A stretch of DNA of 18,530 nt. It comes from CAZFER01 sp964517495 (GTDB taxonomy: Bacteria; Hinthialibacterota; Hinthialibacteria; Hinthialibacterales; Hinthialibacteraceae). Where the stretch lies: NCBI GenBank assembly GCA_964517495.1, contig CAZFER010000096.1, positions 1 to 18,530 on the forward strand, in the 5' to 3' direction. Under the pieces are notes generated by a model. The model made no database searches and was not told the origin of the DNA. It saw only the letters and a program-made list of their open reading frames with translations. The translations under genes were made by a program, and so were the position numbers. Shown here one piece after another: positions 8,093-15,632 of the stretch. Every line of letters starts with the position of its first letter. Position 1 is the stretch's first letter.

Positions 8093-8289
8093 CTAATCTC
8101 ATTTCATCCTCACCTTTGAATCAAAGAATCATACCCGGCTCCGTGGGAACATCGCCCTCTTAGAGGCAAGGAAATTGAATATGCTCTTTTCTAATAATAC
8201 GTGATCAGCATACTTTTTTGGACGTCTGCAATTGTAATTTGTTTTGAGTTGTGGAATGATAGATTAATGTGATTTCAACAAGGGGGGCC

Positions 8290-9090
8290 ATGATGATAAT
8301 TGATGTGCATACTCATATTTTTCCGGATCAATTGGCTTTGGATGTGGTGCCCAAAATGGCTGAGATTGCCCAGATCAAGGAAGCCCTGGACGGACGGCTT
8401 TCAAGCCTGAAAACTTCAATGAAAGAAGCAGGCATTGATTGCGCCTGGATTCAACCGGTAGCCACCAAACCCAAACAAGTGGATACGATTAACCATTGGA
8501 TGGAAGAAATTCGTTGCGATGAAATTTTGCCCTTTGCTGCGGTACATCCTGATTATGAGAATTTGCCAGAGTTGATTCGTGACTTGGCTTCTCGCGATTT
8601 TCCTGGTGTTAAAATCCATCCGGAGTATCATAAAATCGCGCCGGACGATATACGCCTTTTCCCCCTTTATCAGGCCTTATCCAAGGCCAAAATGATTGCC
8701 CTCTTCCATGCGGGAGTTGATATAGGTATTCCCACCATCAACAGCACCCCACAGCAGTTTGCCTATTTGAAGGAACGCTTTCCTGAACTCATCATGATCC
8801 TGGCGCATATGGGGGGATTTCAACAGTGGGAACAGGTGAAAAAACAATTATGCGGATATGATGTGTATATGGATACTTCTTATGTGTTCGGGCATATCTC
8901 AGATGAATTGTTTATCGAGCTAGTAAAAGCACATGGTTCAGATCGAATCTTATTCGGAACCGATTCACCCTGGGCAGATCAAAAACAGGATTTGGAACAC
9001 CTCAAGTCATTGCCGCTGAGTGAACGTGAATTTAATGAAATTTGCGGACAAAATGCGAAACGCCTATTGATGGAACGCTTGCACCGTTAA
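8290..9090 (+). CDS. Amidohydrolase family protein (TatD/ACMSD-like TIM-barrel metal hydrolase)
   Basis: A 266-residue metal-dependent hydrolase of the amidohydrolase_2 group. The metal-site motifs are in order: DVHTH (H7, H9), GVKIHPEY (near 107-114), LFHAG (H140), ILAHMGG (H173) and FGTDSPW (D225). There is no signal peptide, so it acts in the cytoplasm. Members hydrolyse amide or ester bonds or decarboxylate aromatic acids; the substrate is unknown. The frame could start at GTG 8269, but the ATG at 8290 sits behind an AAGGGG stretch (8280-8286) and directly before the IIDVHTH strand, so I prefer it. The stop lies only 3 bases from the stop of the convergent gene on the minus strand, with no terminator hairpin between them. 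Confidence 0.88.
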   Translation: MMIIDVHTHIFPDQLALDVVPKMAEIAQIKEALDGRLSSLKTSMKEAGIDCAWIQPVATKPKQVDTINHWMEEIRCDEILPFAAVHPDYENLPELIRDLASRDFPGVKIHPEYHKIAPDDIRLFPLYQALSKAKMIALFHAGVDIGIPTINSTPQQFAYLKERFPELIMILAHMGGFQQWEQVKKQLCGYDVYMDTSYVFGHISDELFIELVKAHGSDRILFGTDSPWADQKQDLEHLKSLPLSEREFNEICGQNAKRLLMERLHR

Positions 9091-9093
9091 TTG

Positions 9094-9972
9094 TCACTTT
9101 TTGAACAGTGCAACGACATTGGCCACAGCCCGTTCTTTGCCGGGTGAACCCGGTAAAGCATAATCCGAGGGCCGATTGATTAATTTTTCGTTGATCACCA
9201 TTGACGCAGATCCCCCGCCATCCAAATTCATGGCATTACATACACCCATTTCCTTGAACATTTCAGTCAGTTCGGTCAATGATACCCCCGCACTCCAATC
9301 CGGCTGGCGGCCATCGACCACCACCAGTAATACTTCGCCACCCGATTTGGATGCAATTGCGGTTCGTGGATGCCGGTCGGTGAGATTAAATTTGCTTGTT
9401 TCATCCAGGCATCGGGTGCTATCTTTTATCAGAATCGGTCCAGCCGCCAGAGCAGCATGACACTTGTTCCACCCTTCTTTGTCCGAACGAAAACGGTTGG
9501 CTTCCAAATCGTCTTTGGATATCCAATCGAAAAGCACACCGTCGGAATGGAATCCAACCGTTCCACGATAATTCCCATTATGTGGGAGATAAAGAATTCG
9601 CGCATGTGCCGCAACCAGTCCCAGTGCCCGGCTGGGCCGTTCGGAAAAGAAACCACCGTTTACGATGGCAATGGCATCGCTGCGTTGAGCGTAATCAGAT
9701 GGGGTAAATAATGCCCCAAAACTTCCCAAAACGCCAAAAATATAGTTTTCACCCACCCCGGTTACACTTAATATATGGGCGCGAACGGGTTGGTTGGTAA
9801 CCGTCTTATATAAAAGACGTTCATACTGGATTCCATCCGCCACCGCGGTTTGCGCTTCCTCAGTGATATTGGACCACCAGGGATCGCTGCATGCTGGCGG
9901 TGAAAAGAGGAATGCAATAACGCAAAAAAGAGAAAGTATGGATGAGCGTAAAGCGAATAATGTATTGCGCAT
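9094..9972 (-). CDS. Exported phosphodiester glycosidase family protein (NAGPA domain)
   Basis: A 292-residue protein with an N-terminal hydrophobic segment (about 9-25) followed by PPACSD, so it is exported and possibly lipid-anchored at C28. The body matches the NAGPA-type phosphodiester glycosidase domain: NGGFF (105-109), AAGP (176-179), RHPRTAIA (200-207), VVVDGR (217-222), NLDGGGSASM (249-258) and RAVANVV near the end. In animals this domain uncovers mannose-6-phosphate on lysosomal enzymes. Bacterial members act on sugar phosphodiesters of cell-surface or extracellular glycans, and the exact substrate here is unknown. The ATG is preceded by AAAGGGG on the coding strand. Its promoter must lie in the repeat-rich region 9973-10300. 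Confidence 0.88.
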   Translation of the reverse strand: MRNTLFALRSSILSLFCVIAFLFSPPACSDPWWSNITEEAQTAVADGIQYERLLYKTVTNQPVRAHILSVTGVGENYIFGVLGSFGALFTPSDYAQRSDAIAIVNGGFFSERPSRALGLVAAHARILYLPHNGNYRGTVGFHSDGVLFDWISKDDLEANRFRSDKEGWNKCHAALAAGPILIKDSTRCLDETSKFNLTDRHPRTAIASKSGGEVLLVVVDGRQPDWSAGVSLTELTEMFKEMGVCNAMNLDGGGSASMVINEKLINRPSDYALPGSPGKERAVANVVALFKK

Positions 9973-10100
9973 TTAAGGGCCCCTTTTTTGAGATTATCTC
10001 AAAACCAAATATAAAAAGTTTTCCATGCTCTTATCCCTTAATAAAGGGCTGGAATATAAAGATTGACTCAAAACTCATCTATTGTTTGCCGTATCATAAA

Positions 10101-10126
10101 GTAGGGCGTACACACAGGTTCGCCCC
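10101..10126 (-). repeat. Palindromic hairpin repeat, copy 1 (inverted)
   Basis: On the plus strand GGGCGTAC (10104-10111) and GTTCGCCC (10118-10125) pair at 7 of 8 positions around a 6-base loop. Read on the minus strand the loop is CTGTGT, matching the CTRYGT loops of the copies at 10240 and 18294. It is therefore a family member in the opposite orientation. Confidence 0.55.
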
Positions 10127-10127
10127 C

Positions 10128-10220
10128 AATGTCATTAAGTTAAAATCCAATTGGATCGTTGAATAGGGAGGGCGAGGCTCCCGCCGAGCCGTTTCAACTC
10201 CCCTTTAACTTAATGACATT
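10128..10220. mobile_element. MITE-like element with 17-bp terminal inverted repeats
   Basis: AATGTCATTAAGTTAAA (10128-10144) and its perfect reverse complement (10204-10220) bound a 93-base element with no coding capacity. Inside lies the 54-base block 10140-10193, which recurs at 18399-18452 with 51 of 54 bases identical. I see no obvious target-site duplication. It lies in the gap between the phosphodiester glycosidase and threonine synthase starts. Alternatively the arms form a long transcript hairpin rather than transposon ends. Confidence 0.55.
10140..10193 (+). repeat. 54-base dispersed repeat, copy A
   Basis: This matches 18399-18452 at 51 of 54 positions without gaps. The differences are C/A, G/T and G/A in the AT-rich left half, while the GC-rich right half (AGGGAGGGCGAGGCTCCCG and onward) is identical. 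GGCTC and GAGCC within it can pair as a short hairpin. Confidence 0.85.
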
Positions 10221-10227
10221 AGATTCG

Positions 10228-10265
10228 CCCCTACCACATGTAGGGGTTGACCTATGTGTCAACCC
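10228..10265 (+). repeat. Palindromic hairpin repeat, copy 2, with alternative stem
   Basis: GGGTTGAC (10244-10251) and GTCAACCC (10258-10265) form a perfect 8-base stem around loop CTATGT. The left arm overlaps GTAGGGG (10240-10246), which can instead pair perfectly with CCCCTAC (10228-10234). The two hairpins are mutually exclusive. The stem differs from the copy at 18298 by paired changes. Confidence 0.7.
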
Positions 10266-10339
10266 GGTTTGGATTCTGTTTAATTTTTCAAGGATCATAA
10301 CAATTGAAACGAAATAAGAGCCAAAAAGGTAATTGTATC

Positions 10340-10367
10340 TTCTCAATAAAAAATTCATTAGTACAAT
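10340..10367 (+). promoter_or_regulatory. Possible promoter of the threonine synthase gene
   Basis: TTCTCA (10340-10345) and TACAAT (10362-10367) are spaced by 16 bases; the -10 box matches consensus at 5 of 6. It lies 35 bases before the preferred ATG. This is a pattern match only. Confidence 0.35.
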
Positions 10368-10402
10368 GAATTTTGGAATCAAATGTGATGGAGAATCAAA
10401 TC

Positions 10403-11779
10403 ATGGAAACATCCCCAACGCTAAAAACCGAAGTTCACTTTCAACTTCAATGTATTCAGTGTGATACGGCATATCCAACTGATCGATTTACCTATACATG
10501 CACCCGCCCGGATTGTAGTGGTTTATTACTGGTACAACGTGATGAAGATTATATCCAATCGCAAATAGGATATGGTGAATCGGCACAAAACTACTTTGAT
10601 GGATTACGGTGGAGCGAAGCCGCACGGCGGTATCCCACCGGTTCAGGGGTGTTTTTATGGCATGATTTTATCCTTCCCGGCTTTCCTGAAGAAGCCTGCA
10701 TGGCCATGCATGAGGGTTGTACCGATTTATTTGAACTGCCAGAGTGGCTTTGCAAAGAACAGGGATTAGGGCCGACGTTCATTAAATTGGAAGGCCAAAA
10801 TCCCAGTGGAAGCTTTAAAGATCGCGGCATGTCTGTTGCCGTGTCTGAAACCTTGCGCCTGCAGATGGAATACCCTGATTTAGGCATTACAGGCATTTGC
10901 TGTGCCTCAACCGGTGATACTTCTGCTTCTGCTGCTGCCTATGCCGCCTATGTCCGAGACCGCTTGCAGTGTGTGATTTTAGTCCCATACAACAAGATTT
11001 CAGTCGCCCAATTAACCCAAGCGTTGCAATTTGGCGCCAAAGTGATACCCGTTGATCATCCTGATGGATTTGATGGCTGTATGCGCATTATCCAGGAATT
11101 CAGCCGCACTCACCCTGAACTCGTATTGGTTAATTCAAAAAACGCCTTTCGAATTGTAGGGCAGGAAACCATCCCGCTTGAAATTTGCCAGGATTTAAAT
11201 TGGCAGGTACCGGATTGGATATCTATTCCTGTGGGGAATGCCGGGAATTTAACCGCTCTATTGATGGGGCTGAAACGGGCACATGACCATGGCTTGATTG
11301 ACCGATTACCAGGTATTTTAGTGGGTCAGGCGCATGTATGTGATACCTTGGTGCGCTGGGATGAACAGGGACGCACACCGGAAGCCTATAAACCTGGCAA
11401 ATATAAATCAAGCGTGGCATCCGCTGCAAATATTTGCGATCCGGTTTCATTTTCACGGGTTGATCATTTGCTCAAGCCGTTTAACGCACATTTTTATCGC
11501 GCCAGTGAAGATGCCATCCAGGATGCCCAAATGGCGATCACCCGCAGCGGTGTTGATATTTGTCCCCAAACTGGAATTGCCCTTTCAGCCTTAATGCAGG
11601 CTCGCGCAGAAAACACCGTTAAAGAAAGTGAAACCGTCGCAGTTATCAGCACCGCTACCGGTTTGAAATTTTCTGAATCCGCATCGGCTTATCACACCGA
11701 AAACGCCACCTATGCCAATCATTTCCGGATTGCCGGTGGTAGCGTGGAGGCCGTGGAAGAGATTGTGGCTGGATGGTGA
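10403..11779 (+). CDS. thrC: Threonine synthase (PLP-dependent)
   Basis: A 458-residue fold-type II PLP enzyme converting O-phosphohomoserine to threonine, the last step of threonine synthesis in the cytoplasm. An N-terminal zinc-ribbon-like segment carries C17, C20, C33 and C38, as in many bacterial and archaeal threonine synthases. The PLP lysine is K139 in NPSGSFKDRG. CASTGDTSASAAAYAA near residue 168 and the phosphate-binding PVGNAGN near 274 are also present. Length fits the family. The frame could begin at TTG 10373 or ATG 10388. I choose ATG 10403 because GGAG (10390-10393) lies 9 bases upstream. The other threonine-pathway genes are not in the window. It ends 19 bases from the stop of the convergent FliG-like gene. 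Confidence 0.88.
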   Translation: METSPTLKTEVHFQLQCIQCDTAYPTDRFTYTCTRPDCSGLLLVQRDEDYIQSQIGYGESAQNYFDGLRWSEAARRYPTGSGVFLWHDFILPGFPEEACMAMHEGCTDLFELPEWLCKEQGLGPTFIKLEGQNPSGSFKDRGMSVAVSETLRLQMEYPDLGITGICCASTGDTSASAAAYAAYVRDRLQCVILVPYNKISVAQLTQALQFGAKVIPVDHPDGFDGCMRIIQEFSRTHPELVLVNSKNAFRIVGQETIPLEICQDLNWQVPDWISIPVGNAGNLTALLMGLKRAHDHGLIDRLPGILVGQAHVCDTLVRWDEQGRTPEAYKPGKYKSSVASAANICDPVSFSRVDHLLKPFNAHFYRASEDAIQDAQMAITRSGVDICPQTGIALSALMQARAENTVKESETVAVISTATGLKFSESASAYHTENATYANHFRIAGGSVEAVEEIVAGW

Positions 11780-11798
11780 TTGGTTTAAAACTCCGTAA

Positions 11799-12248
11799 TT
11801 AAAGAATCACATTTCGCCAACGCCGCAAAGCTTTGGTGACTTCGCGCTGGGCCTCTTCCACCAATGGACGCGGTTTGGGTCCCATCATATCCATATCATC
11901 TTGCAGCAATTCTGCCGCGCGATTGGAAAGGTTGGATATGACCTTCTGCCGGATGGGATCACTGGTTCCCTTCAGGGCTACTGCCAAAGTCTGGCGGTGT
12001 ACTTCGGATAATGCCTTTTTCAAAACAGCATCATCCAGCGTGACCAAATCCTCAAACGTAAAGAACTTCTCACTTAGTTCCTCGGCCAGTTTTGGATTTT
12101 GCTGCTTGAGGGTGTTTAAAACATGCTGCTCGGTTTGCCGATCCATCTGTCCCAGCATATTCACCAGCTTATCCACTCCACCCGGTGAGGAGCCTTTTTG
12201 AGATAAGGCTTTTAGCATCTCTGACATGCGTTGATTAACATTCTTCAT
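11799..12248 (-). CDS. Stand-alone FliG C-terminal-half protein
   Basis: A 149-residue protein that aligns by eye with the C-terminal half of the flagellar switch protein FliG. GGVDKLVNMLGQMDRQTEQH starts the match, followed by LAEELSEKFFTFEDLVTLDD and LAVALKGTSDPIRQKVISNL. NRAAELLQDDMDMMGPKPR and VEEAQREVTKALRR complete it up to the natural end. The charged torque-helix region (K in ALKG, then R and the D residues) is kept. The FliG N-terminal domain and the EHPQR FliM-binding region are missing; full FliG is about 330-340 residues. A 30-residue N-terminal extension rich in K, Q and S precedes the match. No flagellar genes lie nearby. It may be a degenerate switch part, a second FliG-like protein, or a repurposed ARM-type adaptor. 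The ribosome site at the ATG is weak (AAAGAGAAACG about 17-27 bases upstream). Confidence 0.75.
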   Translation of the reverse strand: MKNVNQRMSEMLKALSQKGSSPGGVDKLVNMLGQMDRQTEQHVLNTLKQQNPKLAEELSEKFFTFEDLVTLDDAVLKKALSEVHRQTLAVALKGTSDPIRQKVISNLSNRAAELLQDDMDMMGPKPRPLVEEAQREVTKALRRWRNVIL

Positions 12249-12303
12249 TGTTTTGAAAATCGTTTCTCTTTAGATTTATTGTTATAAGTTTGAATTTCAA
12301 AGC

Positions 12304-12400
12304 CCATTCCCCTTCCAAGCCTGGGAGGGTTGATAATGAATAGTAATTCAATCTCCTTAACCCCCTCCCAGCCTTCCCCATTGCATAGGGGGAGGAATGG
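12304..12400. repeat. Inverted-repeat element between divergent genes
   Basis: CCATTCC (12304-12310) at one end is the reverse complement of GGAATGG (12394-12400) at the other. Inside, GCCTGGGAGGGTT (12319-12331) pairs with AACCCCCTCCCAGC (12359-12372) with small bulges, and CCTTCCCC with GGGGGAGG forms a further hairpin. The 97-base unit has no coding potential and looks like a small dispersed palindromic repeat. It sits in the 307-base gap between the divergently transcribed FliG-like and aminopeptidase genes. The rest of that gap (12401-12537) is AT-rich, and I see nothing definite in it. Confidence 0.6.
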
Positions 12401-12555
12401 AAAGCATTTATATTACTTTTTAATTTTAATCTATTTTGCGATAATTTGAAATGTGATTGTCGATTCCTTTCTTAAAACCAGCCTGCTTGCGATTTCATTC
12501 AATCACCATCATACTTCTTGCTTTACGAATTTGAAACAAGGAGCCAATAAATACC

Positions 12556-13677
12556 GTGTTTGAAGAACGCATTCAACAATTAGCCAAAACCATCGTCAAT
12601 TATTCCACCAGCGTAAAGCCTGGAGATATCGTGTTTATCAACGGAAAGGGATTCGACACCCGGGATTTAGCCGTGGCGGTGCTAGCCGAGACCGTCCGGG
12701 CCGGGGGGATTCCCTACCTGTACTTTGAGGATGACCAAACCCTGCGCCGCCTGTTGCTTGAAGGCACCGAAAACACCTTTAAAGCACTCGGGGATTTTCT
12801 GCTTGGCCAAATGAAGCAGGCCCAGGTCTATATTGGAATCCGCGGAAGTGAAAATGTCTTCGAACTGGCCGATGTCCCCAAATCGCAGCTTAAATTGTAT
12901 GAAAAGTATATCGTTGGGCCGGTTCATATTAATCAACGGGTGAAACACACCCGCTGGTGTGTCATGCGATATCCCAACGCGGCCATGTGCCAGTTGGCGC
13001 AAACCTCCACTGAAGCATTCAAGCGTTTTTATTACGATGTGTGCTGCCTTGATTATGCCAAAATGAACCAGGCCGTCGATCCCCTTGAGCAGCTGATGCA
13101 ACGCACGGATAAGGTTCGCATCATCGCCCCTGATACCGATCTGCAATTTTCCATCAAGGATATCCCCGTGGTGAAATGTGCCGGGACCCATAACATCCCC
13201 GATGGTGAATGTTTTACCGCACCGGTTCGCGAATCGGTTAATGGCACAATCCGGTTTAATACGCCCTCGGTGCATGAAGGGATTCTGTATGAAGGAATCA
13301 ATCTCACGTTCAAAGATGGCAAAGCGGTTGACATGGATTCCGGCAAAAATACCGATCGGCTGCGCGACGTTTTAACCTCCGATGAAGGGGCATCTTATGT
13401 GGGTGAATTCTCATTCGGATTCAATCCGCACATTCTGCACCCCATGAAAGATACCCTGTTCGACGAAAAAATCGCTGGCTCCCTCCACATGGCGTTGGGA
13501 AACTGTTATGACGACGCTCCCAACGGCAATCAATCCAACCTCCATTGGGACCTGGTGCTCATCCAACGCCCCGAATATGGCGGCGGTGAAATCTATTTCG
13601 ATGACGTATTGATCCGCAAGGATGGCCTATTCGTCATACCTGAGTTGGAAGGATTGAATCCCGACCGGCTTAAATAA
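12556..13677 (+). CDS. M29-family (thermophilic) metallo-aminopeptidase
   Basis: A 373-residue aminopeptidase of the AmpS/PepS M29 family, releasing N-terminal residues from peptides in the cytoplasm with two metal ions. All expected metal ligands are recognisable: E218 in PDGECFTAP, E284 in VGEFSFG, H311 in GSLHMALGN, and H330 and D332 in SNLHWDLV. Length is slightly below the usual 400-415 residues but both domains are present. The start is GTG at 12556 behind AAGGAG (12538-12543), 12 bases upstream; no ATG in frame is better placed. It is divergent from the FliG-like gene. Its base composition is richer in G and C than the small genes that follow. Confidence 0.9.
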   Translation: MFEERIQQLAKTIVNYSTSVKPGDIVFINGKGFDTRDLAVAVLAETVRAGGIPYLYFEDDQTLRRLLLEGTENTFKALGDFLLGQMKQAQVYIGIRGSENVFELADVPKSQLKLYEKYIVGPVHINQRVKHTRWCVMRYPNAAMCQLAQTSTEAFKRFYYDVCCLDYAKMNQAVDPLEQLMQRTDKVRIIAPDTDLQFSIKDIPVVKCAGTHNIPDGECFTAPVRESVNGTIRFNTPSVHEGILYEGINLTFKDGKAVDMDSGKNTDRLRDVLTSDEGASYVGEFSFGFNPHILHPMKDTLFDEKIAGSLHMALGNCYDDAPNGNQSNLHWDLVLIQRPEYGGGEIYFDDVLIRKDGLFVIPELEGLNPDRLK

Positions 13678-13807
13678 AGAATAATTCACCATCAAATGTT
13701 TGAGTTTGGTGATATAATGGTAATAAGAAAATTTCTCTTTTGAACATTCAAATTATATTTAAAACAGATATATTGAAGTTTGGAAAATTTATTGGATAAA
13801 CGACTAT

Positions 13808-14095
13808 TTGATAAAAAATGAAGGGCGCAGCCGTCCCTTATCTGTTCACCAAACTCAACGTGAGGCTATAGAGGTTGCCCGACAATTGGCACATGATGAA
13901 AAGGGTGATCTTGCAATACATCGTCGCGATGGCCGAATTCGTGAATGGGATAGTTATCGAACTGAGCCACTACCACCAAACACACCGCGTGCAGTTCTGT
14001 TCCCAAAATTAAAGAGTAAAGCAAGAGAAAGAGAGATAGAAAAGGCTGTTGAAAAGGTAATTAAAGAATCTCACGGTGTTGCTACAAATGGGTGA
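13808..14095 (+). CDS. DUF2188-like small protein, start uncertain
   Basis: A 95-residue hydrophilic protein. EGRSRPLSVHQTQREAIEVA, then GDLAIHRRDGRIREWDSY, matches the DUF2188 pattern (E..SR..S.H.T..EAI..A, then G.L.IH.rDGrI...SYG). That family is of unknown function and common in bacterial genomes and plasmids. The usual first strand (about 10-15 residues, with an initial Met and a W.V motif) is not clear. The only start codon is TTG at 13808 with a poor ribosome site. The frame is open upstream to a TAA at 13760-13762 without ATG or GTG, so the true N-terminus may be damaged. The C-terminal 30 residues are a charged helix rich in K and E. The region is AT-rich and may be acquired DNA. Confidence 0.6.
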   Translation: MIKNEGRSRPLSVHQTQREAIEVARQLAHDEKGDLAIHRRDGRIREWDSYRTEPLPPNTPRAVLFPKLKSKAREREIEKAVEKVIKESHGVATNG

Positions 14096-14151
14096 TATAA
14101 GGTCTTCTCTTTAATCTGGTAATTGTATTTATTTGCTCATTCATTATCAAC

Positions 14152-14334
14152 ATGCCAAAAATAAAACCTCATACAAGAACGATCCCTGGCGGAAAAGAGA
14201 TAATTAAACGTTATAAACAATTTCAAAAGGATTTGCCTACACTATGCCGTGAATTGAAATGGGATCCTAAACAACTTCCATTCACTGATTTTTCTTTTGC
14301 AGTGGCGAAATGGATCAAATTGAACCCTTTATAG
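14152..14334 (+). CDS. Small hypothetical protein (60 residues)
   Basis: A basic 60-residue frame with ATG start, 56 bases after the DUF2188-like gene. I do not recognise it. The K-rich N-terminus is followed by a helix-like stretch (EIIKRYKQFQKDLPTLCREL) and a hydrophobic end. There is no ribosome site before the ATG and no transmembrane segment. The pair with the preceding small gene in an AT-rich patch hints at a small accessory unit, but it could also be a chance frame. Confidence 0.35.
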   Translation: MPKIKPHTRTIPGGKEIIKRYKQFQKDLPTLCRELKWDPKQLPFTDFSFAVAKWIKLNPL

Positions 14335-14428
14335 TAAGTATATTTTTTTCCTTGCATCATCAACATATTAGAGATAAAAATAAATAAAATAGTTTATTTA
14401 AACTTTATACAGTAATCTGGTGGTTTTT

Positions 14429-15490
14429 ATGAGCCAAACCATTCTTCTCCTTATGAGTGGCGGAGTCGACAGCAGCGTCGCTGGTGCCTTGCTGAAAGAG
14501 CAGGGCTATGACCTTGTGGGGATCACCATGAAACAACTGGATGTGGAACCCACCCGTGAAATGAGCGGAGGCTGCTGCTCATTCGGTGATGTACGCGATG
14601 CCAAACAAGTGGCCGCATCACTGGGGATTCCCCATTATACCGTCAATACTGCACGGGAATTCAATGCCAAGGTGATCCAACCTTTCATTCGCAGTTATGA
14701 AGCCGGTTTGACTCCCAACCCCTGTGTACGCTGCAACAGCGAAGTTCGATATGAAGAAGCCCTCGAAATGGCCCAGGATTACGGCTGTGATCTGGTCGCC
14801 ACCGGCCATTATGCGCGCATCACCGTCGATGAACAGGGTGAACCTCATCTGCATCGGGCTGTTTATCGCGAAAAAGATCAGAGTTACTACCTTTACGGTG
14901 TCCGAAAAGAACTCCTCAAATCTATCCGCTTCCCCCTGGGAGATAAAACCAAAGACGAAGTCCGCGAAATCGCCCGCTCCATGGGCCTCATCACCGCCAA
15001 CAAACCCGAAAGCCAGGAAATCTGCTTTACGCTTGGACGTTCGTATAATGAGTTTTTATCCCAACATCTGCAAAGCCAGGAAGGTCCAATCCTGGATAGG
15101 CAAGGGAATCAGCTGGGAACCCACAAAGGAGTCACCTACTACACCGTGGGTCAACGCCGGGGATTAGGCCTATCCGGCGGGCCATTTTATGTATGCGAAA
15201 TCGATCCCAAGCGCAATGCCGTGATCGTGGGCACTCGGGAAGAATTGGGAAAATGCAAAGTGAAGGCTATATCCCCACGATGGATCGATCCCCCAGCCGT
15301 GGGTGATACCGTAACCGCCCAAATTCGCTCCCGCCATCTACCGGCCTACGCCCGAGTGATTGCATGTTATAATGGCTCTATCGAGATCGAATTTGAAGAA
15401 CCGCAATTTGGAATCGCTCCAGGACAGGCCTTGGTTCTTTCCAAAGGCGATCAAATCCTCGGCGGTGGCATGATCGCTCCCCAAAAATAG
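14429..15490 (+). CDS. mnmA: tRNA-specific 2-thiouridylase MnmA
   Basis: A 353-residue enzyme that makes 2-thiouridine at wobble position 34 of tRNAs for Lys, Glu and Gln, using ATP and sulfur relayed from a cysteine desulfurase. The PP-loop is MSGGVDSSVAG with SGGVDSS at 10-16. The catalytic cysteine C99 lies in TPNPCVRCN and its partner C199 in ESQEICFT. DLVATGHYAR (about 122-131), YYLYG and the C-terminal beta-barrel motifs YTVGQRRGLG and the ALVLSKGDQILGGGMI end are all typical. Length fits the family. GTG 14420 could extend the frame, but ATG 14429 has GGTGG (14419-14423) directly upstream and gives the standard N-terminus. It stands alone, without sulfur-relay genes beside it. Confidence 0.96.
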   Translation: MSQTILLLMSGGVDSSVAGALLKEQGYDLVGITMKQLDVEPTREMSGGCCSFGDVRDAKQVAASLGIPHYTVNTAREFNAKVIQPFIRSYEAGLTPNPCVRCNSEVRYEEALEMAQDYGCDLVATGHYARITVDEQGEPHLHRAVYREKDQSYYLYGVRKELLKSIRFPLGDKTKDEVREIARSMGLITANKPESQEICFTLGRSYNEFLSQHLQSQEGPILDRQGNQLGTHKGVTYYTVGQRRGLGLSGGPFYVCEIDPKRNAVIVGTREELGKCKVKAISPRWIDPPAVGDTVTAQIRSRHLPAYARVIACYNGSIEIEFEEPQFGIAPGQALVLSKGDQILGGGMIAPQK

Positions 15491-15632
15491 TATAATAATT
15501 TACATGATTAAAATTGATTGACATACTTCTAATTTTACACTAACATTAATTATAAGTTATGGTTTGGGGGAAAATTTTAGCCAATAGAAACACCCAAATT
15601 CATCACCAAAACAACACGTGGAAGAATCAACT

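Noticed and set aside
12682..13275. Minus-strand frame of 197 residues
   Set aside because: It is a shadow of the M29 aminopeptidase, whose metal ligands are all present on the plus strand.
13687..13717. Terminator after the aminopeptidase gene
   Set aside because: A TCAAA/TTTGA stem with imperfect outer pairs is visible, but it is AT-rich and lacks a T run, so I do not call it.
14724..15167. Plus-strand frame of 147 residues
   Set aside because: It is a shadow inside mnmA in another frame; composition is biased and no motif is seen.
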